From Halomonas cerina (GTDB lineage: Bacteria > Pseudomonadota > Gammaproteobacteria > Pseudomonadales > Halomonadaceae), in the NCBI RefSeq assembly GCF_014192215.1, contig NZ_JACHXP010000004.1:1-64000 (forward strand): a stretch of 64,000 nucleotides of DNA. Direction: 5' to 3'. The notes beneath the pieces were generated by a model, which saw only the letters and a program-made list of their open reading frames with translations, was not told the DNA's origin and did not search any database. The position numbers were made by a program, and so were the translations under genes. Shown here piece by piece: positions 60,109 through 64,000 of the stretch (position 1 is its first letter; each line of letters opens with the position of its first letter).

Positions 60109-62556
60109 ATGCTGACCCTGATCCTCTTCGTGCTGGCCGTGGCCGGGCTGCTCATCGTGATGCGTCGGGAGGCAGGTGCCCGGCCCGCGCTGGCCGTGAC
60201 CGCGGGGCTCGGCCTCGTCGGTCTGGTCGCCGGCGCGGCAATCATCGGCACACTGCTGCTGATCGCCGCCGCGGCCATCGCCGCCTGTGGCCTACCCGTC
60301 CTGCGGCGCCGCTGGCTGAGTCCACGCCTTTTCCAACGCTTCAAGCGCGTTGCCCCCAAGGTCTCGGCCACCGAGCGTACCGCGCTGGAGGCCGGCAGCG
60401 TGGCCTGGGAAGGCGAACTCTTCAGCGGTCGCCCCGACTGGCAACGCCTGCTGGCCTTTCGCGACGAGGGCCTGAGCGAGCAGGAGCGGGCCTTTCTCGA
60501 CCACCAGTGCCGTGTGGCCGCCGGCATGTGCAACACCTGGGACATCGCCCGGGAACGGGCCGACCTGCCCCAAGAGCTCTGGGACTACCTCAAGCACGAG
60601 CGCTTCTTCGGCATGATTATCCCCCGGGAATACGGCGGCCTGGGGTTTTCGGCCAAGGCCCAGTCGCGGGTACTGCAGAAACTCTCCATCAACGAGATGC
60701 TGATGGTCACCGTGGGCGTGCCCAACTCGCTGGGACCCGGCGAACTGCTGCTCAAGTACGGCACCCAGGCCCAGCAGGAGCACTACCTGCCGCGCCTGGC
60801 CGATGGTCGCGAGATCCCCTGCTTCGGTCTCACCGGTCCCCGGGCGGGGTCCGACGCCACGGCCCTGCCCGACACCGGCGTGGTGTGCAAGCGAGTGATC
60901 GATGGCGAGGAGGTCCTGGGGCTTACGCTCAATTTCGAGAAGCGCTGGATCACCCTGGCCCCCATCGCCACCGTCGTCGGTCTGGCCTTCCGCCTGTTCG
61001 ACCCGGACCACCTGCTCGGCGACGAGGCCGACCGCGGCATCACCCTGGCGCTGCTTCCCCGCGATACCGAAGGCATGGAGCTCGGCCGCCGCCATCACCC
61101 CATCGGCAGTCCCTTCCTCAACGGCCCGATCCGGGGCAAGGACGTCTTCGTGCCGCTGTCCACCATCATCGGCGGCGAGGAGATGATCGGTCAGGGCTGG
61201 CGGATGCTGGTGGAGTGCCTATCGGTGGGCCGCTGCGTCACCCTGCCCTCCGGCGCCGCCGGTACCGCCGCCTACGCCCTGGGCTGGAGCGGCGGCTTCG
61301 CCCGGATCCGCCGACAGTTCAACGTGCCGGTGGCCGAGATGGAGGGCATCCAGGAACCCCTGGCCCGCATGACGGCCCTGACCTACATCGCCCAGGCCGC
61401 GGTCTACCAGACCGCCAACACCATCGACCATGGCGAGAAGCCGGCGATCCCCTCGGCGATCCTCAAGAGCCAGCTCACCGAGTTCCAGCGGTGGGTACTG
61501 GCCGACGCCATGGACATCCATGGCGGCAAGGCGGTGACCCTCGGACCGCGCAACTACCTCGGCATCGCCTACAGCGCCAACCCGGTGGCCATTACCGTCG
61601 AGGGCGCCAACATCATGACCCGCAACCTGATGATCTTCGGGCAGGGGGCGATCCGCTGCCACCCCTATGTGCTCGAGGAGCTGGCCGCCAAGGAGGCCGA
61701 TGATCTCGAGGCCTTCGACGCCTCCGTCTTCCACCATGTCGCCCTGGTGCTGGGCAATGCCACCCGGGCACTGACCCAGGGACTCGGCCTCGGCCGACCC
61801 GATGTGCCCTTCGACGAGGTCGCGACCCCCTACGCCCGCGAGGTGGCCCGGCTGTCCGCCGGGTTCGGCCTCGCCACCGATGCCGCCATGGCGAGCCTCG
61901 GCTCGCGGCTCAAGCAGCGCGAGATGCTCTCGGCGCGCCTGGGTGACGTCCTCGCCAACCTCTACCTGGTCAGCATGGTGCTCAAGAGCTGGCATGAGGG
62001 CGACAAGGTCGAGGGCGAGGCGCCCCTGCTTCACTATGCCTGCCGCCTGCTGCTGGGTCGCGCCGAGCAGGCCTTCGACGAGCTGTTCGACAACCTGCCG
62101 CAGCGTCGCCTGGGACGGCTGCTGCGGGGGATCGTGATGCCCGCCGGCCGGCGCTGGAAACGTCCCCACGACGACCTGACCCGCGAGATCGCCCAGGCCG
62201 TGTCCCGGCAGACCCCGCTGCGTCGCAAGCTCATGGCCAACATCTGGACCACCGACGATGGTCCCCAGGACAACCCGCTGGCCCGCTATGAGGCCCTGCT
62301 GACCACCCAGGAACGCGCCGAGGCGCTCTATCGCACCATCGACAAGGCGCATGCCAAGGGCGAGTTGCCCGCCGAGGCACTGCATCCCGAGCAGCGAATA
62401 GAGGCCGCGCGCAAGGCCGGCATCCTCTCGGAAGACGATGCCACCTTCATGCGTGAACGGGAGGCCGAGGTGCTCGACATGCTGAGCGTCGACGACTTCG
62501 CCTACGACGCCTTCGTGCCCGACAAGAGCAAGGTGCTGCGCCACCATCCGGCCTGA
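60109..62556 (+). CDS. fadE: Acyl-CoA dehydrogenase FadE
   Basis: 815 residues, the size of E. coli FadE (814), unlike the ~380-residue common acyl-CoA dehydrogenases. Two or three N-terminal membrane helices (residues about 1-65), then the dehydrogenase core: FFGMIIPREYGGLGFSAKAQ, CFGLTGPRAGSDATALPD and WRMLVECLSVGRCVTLPSGA. A C-terminal DUF1974 domain ends in DDFAYDAFVPDKSK. First step of fatty-acid beta-oxidation. The start at 60109 has GAGGG upstream. Converges with the permease gene. Confidence 0.95.
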   Translation: MLTLILFVLAVAGLLIVMRREAGARPALAVTAGLGLVGLVAGAAIIGTLLLIAAAAIAACGLPVLRRRWLSPRLFQRFKRVAPKVSATERTALEAGSVAWEGELFSGRPDWQRLLAFRDEGLSEQERAFLDHQCRVAAGMCNTWDIARERADLPQELWDYLKHERFFGMIIPREYGGLGFSAKAQSRVLQKLSINEMLMVTVGVPNSLGPGELLLKYGTQAQQEHYLPRLADGREIPCFGLTGPRAGSDATALPDTGVVCKRVIDGEEVLGLTLNFEKRWITLAPIATVVGLAFRLFDPDHLLGDEADRGITLALLPRDTEGMELGRRHHPIGSPFLNGPIRGKDVFVPLSTIIGGEEMIGQGWRMLVECLSVGRCVTLPSGAAGTAAYALGWSGGFARIRRQFNVPVAEMEGIQEPLARMTALTYIAQAAVYQTANTIDHGEKPAIPSAILKSQLTEFQRWVLADAMDIHGGKAVTLGPRNYLGIAYSANPVAITVEGANIMTRNLMIFGQGAIRCHPYVLEELAAKEADDLEAFDASVFHHVALVLGNATRALTQGLGLGRPDVPFDEVATPYAREVARLSAGFGLATDAAMASLGSRLKQREMLSARLGDVLANLYLVSMVLKSWHEGDKVEGEAPLLHYACRLLLGRAEQAFDELFDNLPQRRLGRLLRGIVMPAGRRWKRPHDDLTREIAQAVSRQTPLRRKLMANIWTTDDGPQDNPLARYEALLTTQERAEALYRTIDKAHAKGELPAEALHPEQRIEAARKAGILSEDDATFMREREAEVLDMLSVDDFAYDAFVPDKSKVLRHHPA

Positions 62557-62572
62557 CCGGTGTCACCCACGC

Positions 62573-62599
62573 CAGCGCCCCGGCTTGGCCGGGGCGCTG
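62573..62599. terminator. Hairpin between fadE and the SLC13 permease
   Basis: Perfect 12-bp stem CAGCGCCCCGGC / GCCGGGGCGCTG with a TTG loop between convergent genes, directly followed by another small hairpin (CGGCGTGCCACGCCG). Lacks T-runs. Confidence 0.5.
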
Positions 62600-62620
62600 C
62601 GGCGTGCCACGCCGTGGCAG

Positions 62621-64000
62621 CTACAACGGCCACACCAGCAGCACCATGGGAATCGCCACCACCATCACCACCAGCGAGAGCGGCAGCCCGAGCCTCCAGT
62701 AGTCGGCGAAGCGATAGCCACCGGGCCCCATCACCAGGGTATTGGACTGGTGGCCGATGGGCGTGAGAAAGGCACTGGAGGCGCTGATCGCCACCACCAT
62801 CAGGAAGGGGTCGAGCGAGGCGTCGAAGCCCTCGGCGAGACTCGCCGCGATGGGCGCCATCAGCAGCGCCGCCGCGGCATTGTTGACCACATTGGAGAGC
62901 AGCAGACAGATCAAGAACAACCCCACCAGGGTAATCACCACCGGCCAGGCGTGGCCCAGCGTCAGCAGCCCCTCCGCAATCACCCCTGCCCCGCCGCTGG
63001 TTTCCAGGGCCTCACCCACCGGGATCATCGCCCCGAGCAGCACGATCACCGGTCCATCGATCGCCTGGTAGGCCTCTCGTAGCGGCAACACCCCGACCAG
63101 CAGCGAGACCAAGGCTGCACTGCTGAGGGCCACCGCCGCGGAGGCCAGGTCCATGACCATGGCCAGGATCGCCACGGCGAAGATCGCCACGGAGAGCAGC
63201 ATCCGCCTCGGTTGGCCCAGGGTCAGGTTGCGGCTGGCCAGCGGCAGGCAACCCAAGGTGGTCAGGCTATCGCCGATTTCCCCCTCACCGCCCTGAAGCA
63301 GCAAGATGTCGCCGGCGCGAAAGCGGATGTCGCGTAGCCGCTGGTTAAGGCGTCCCCCGTCCCGGGCTACCGCCACCAGGTGCAGACCGAACTGGTTGTG
63401 CAGGCGCAATTGGGTCACGGTGCGGTTGATCATCATGGAATCGTTGCGCACCACCGCCTCCACCAGATGGAGGCCTTCGGTGTCCACCGAGGGACGCTTA
63501 CTCTTGTCCTTGCCCTTGCCCTTGTCCCTGCTCTGCTCATCGTCGACGCCCGGTGCCTCGGCCGACTCGTCGCCCTCGAGGTCCTCCTCAGGCGGTGGTT
63601 CGGGGCCCACCACCAGCCCGGCCTTGTCCTCGAGCAGCTTCATCTCCTCGGGACCGGCTTCCACCATGAGGACGTCATCCTCCTGCAGGGTGCCATGGAA
63701 GGCGTGACCGGCATGGCGCGTCTCGCCGCGGATCACGGCCAGCACCGGAATGGTCTCCTCGACGGCCTTGTGCAGATCGCGCAGCGACCAGCCCGTCGCC
63801 TTGCCATCCTCGGGGACGCGCAGCTCCACCAGGTAGTGGGCGGTGTCGAACATCTCCTCGGTGGAGGCATTGCCCACGCGCTGGGGCACGAGATGCCGCC
63901 CCAGCAGGATGATGAACACCAGGCCGGCCACCGCCACGGAGGCGCCGACCGGGAAGAACGAGAACATGCCGAAGCTCTCGCCGGTCACCGAGCCGCGGTA
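62621..64000 (-). CDS. SLC13/DASS-type permease with TrkA-C (RCK_C) domains, partial
   Basis: The frame runs out of the window, so the N-terminus and the first membrane half are missing; at least 459 residues are visible. A membrane helix (VGASVAVAGLVFIILLGRHL) is followed by two TrkA-C-type regulatory domains (ELRVPEDGKATGWSLRD... and EAVVRNDSMMINRTVTQLRL). They are joined by an unusual linker, first acidic (PPPEEDLEGDESAEAPGVDD), then very basic (RDKGKGKDKSKR). Four to six C-terminal helices include SNVVNNAAAALLMAPIA and TPIGHQSNTLVMGPGGY, the SLC13 signature region. Probable sodium-coupled anion or sulfate uptake. Confidence 0.85.
   Translation of the reverse strand, partial: YRGSVTGESFGMFSFFPVGASVAVAGLVFIILLGRHLVPQRVGNASTEEMFDTAHYLVELRVPEDGKATGWSLRDLHKAVEETIPVLAVIRGETRHAGHAFHGTLQEDDVLMVEAGPEEMKLLEDKAGLVVGPEPPPEEDLEGDESAEAPGVDDEQSRDKGKGKDKSKRPSVDTEGLHLVEAVVRNDSMMINRTVTQLRLHNQFGLHLVAVARDGGRLNQRLRDIRFRAGDILLLQGGEGEIGDSLTTLGCLPLASRNLTLGQPRRMLLSVAIFAVAILAMVMDLASAAVALSSAALVSLLVGVLPLREAYQAIDGPVIVLLGAMIPVGEALETSGGAGVIAEGLLTLGHAWPVVITLVGLFLICLLLSNVVNNAAAALLMAPIAASLAEGFDASLDPFLMVVAISASSAFLTPIGHQSNTLVMGPGGYRFADYWRLGLPLSLVVMVVAIPMVLLVWPL

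Overview
The window is chromosomal DNA from a GC-rich gammaproteobacterium, most probably a halophile of the Halomonadaceae (Halomonas or a close relative). The signs are the mreB-mreC-mreD-maf-rng-yhdP-tldD order, the hemA-prfA-prmC-moeB and lolB-ispE-tRNA-prs-rplY-pth-ychF blocks, a complete betIBA choline-to-glycine-betaine operon, a doubled PuuA/PuuB polyamine-catabolism set, and acidic proteins. The genus is inferred from gene order and protein character, not from a database match.

Layout. 1-135: a heptamer tandem array. 136-10054 (minus strand): the rod-shape/envelope cluster mreBCD, maf, rng, yhdP, tldD. 10234-13532 (plus): gatCAB for Gln-tRNA transamidation, followed at 13526-13982 by a decayed PuuR-like regulator. 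14180-30849 (plus): a 16.7-kb six-gene accessory operon with very short or overlapping junctions: a helicase/nuclease restriction subunit, a beta-class DNA methyltransferase, a RecD-like helicase with a nuclease-like tail, a SNF2/RapA-type helicase, an actin/Hsp70-fold ATPase and a RelE-fold::UvrD helicase fusion. 30862-31032: a DUF6435-type mini-gene. 31189-39134: polyamine (gamma-glutamyl-putrescine) catabolism: puuC, two puuA, two puuB and a glycine-zipper protein. 39229-43893 (minus): moeB, lrp, prmC, prfA, hemA. 44073-51139 (plus): a TPR lipoprotein, lolB, ispE, tRNA-Gln, prs, rplY, pth, ychF. 51303-55861: two identical tRNA-Met genes in opposite orientation enclose an M18 aminopeptidase, the tail-specific protease prc and three tRNA-Asn genes. 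56115-62556 (plus): betI-betB-betA and fadE. 62621 to the window end (minus): a partial SLC13/TrkA-C permease.

How the genes work together. Most of the window is housekeeping. The part most likely to be new is the 14-31 kb operon. It joins type III-like restriction and modification enzymes to three further helicases and an actin/Hsp70-like ATPase, in an arrangement I cannot equate with classical restriction-modification, DISARM or BREX. It sits beside a broken puuR remnant and the puu genes. Its composition is mosaic: the target-recognition part of the methyltransferase and everything after about 22.95 kb are much more AT-rich than the rest. An anti-phage or anti-plasmid role is an inference from domain content.

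Smaller points: mreC appears to start at a non-canonical AUC codon. Three heptamer arrays share one consensus. Two unrelated genes (gatA and a puuB) carry 15-bp triplications encoding Gly-Gly-Arg pentapeptides. A perfect BetI operator precedes betI. Many long open frames opposite real genes are GC-driven shadows and are not listed.
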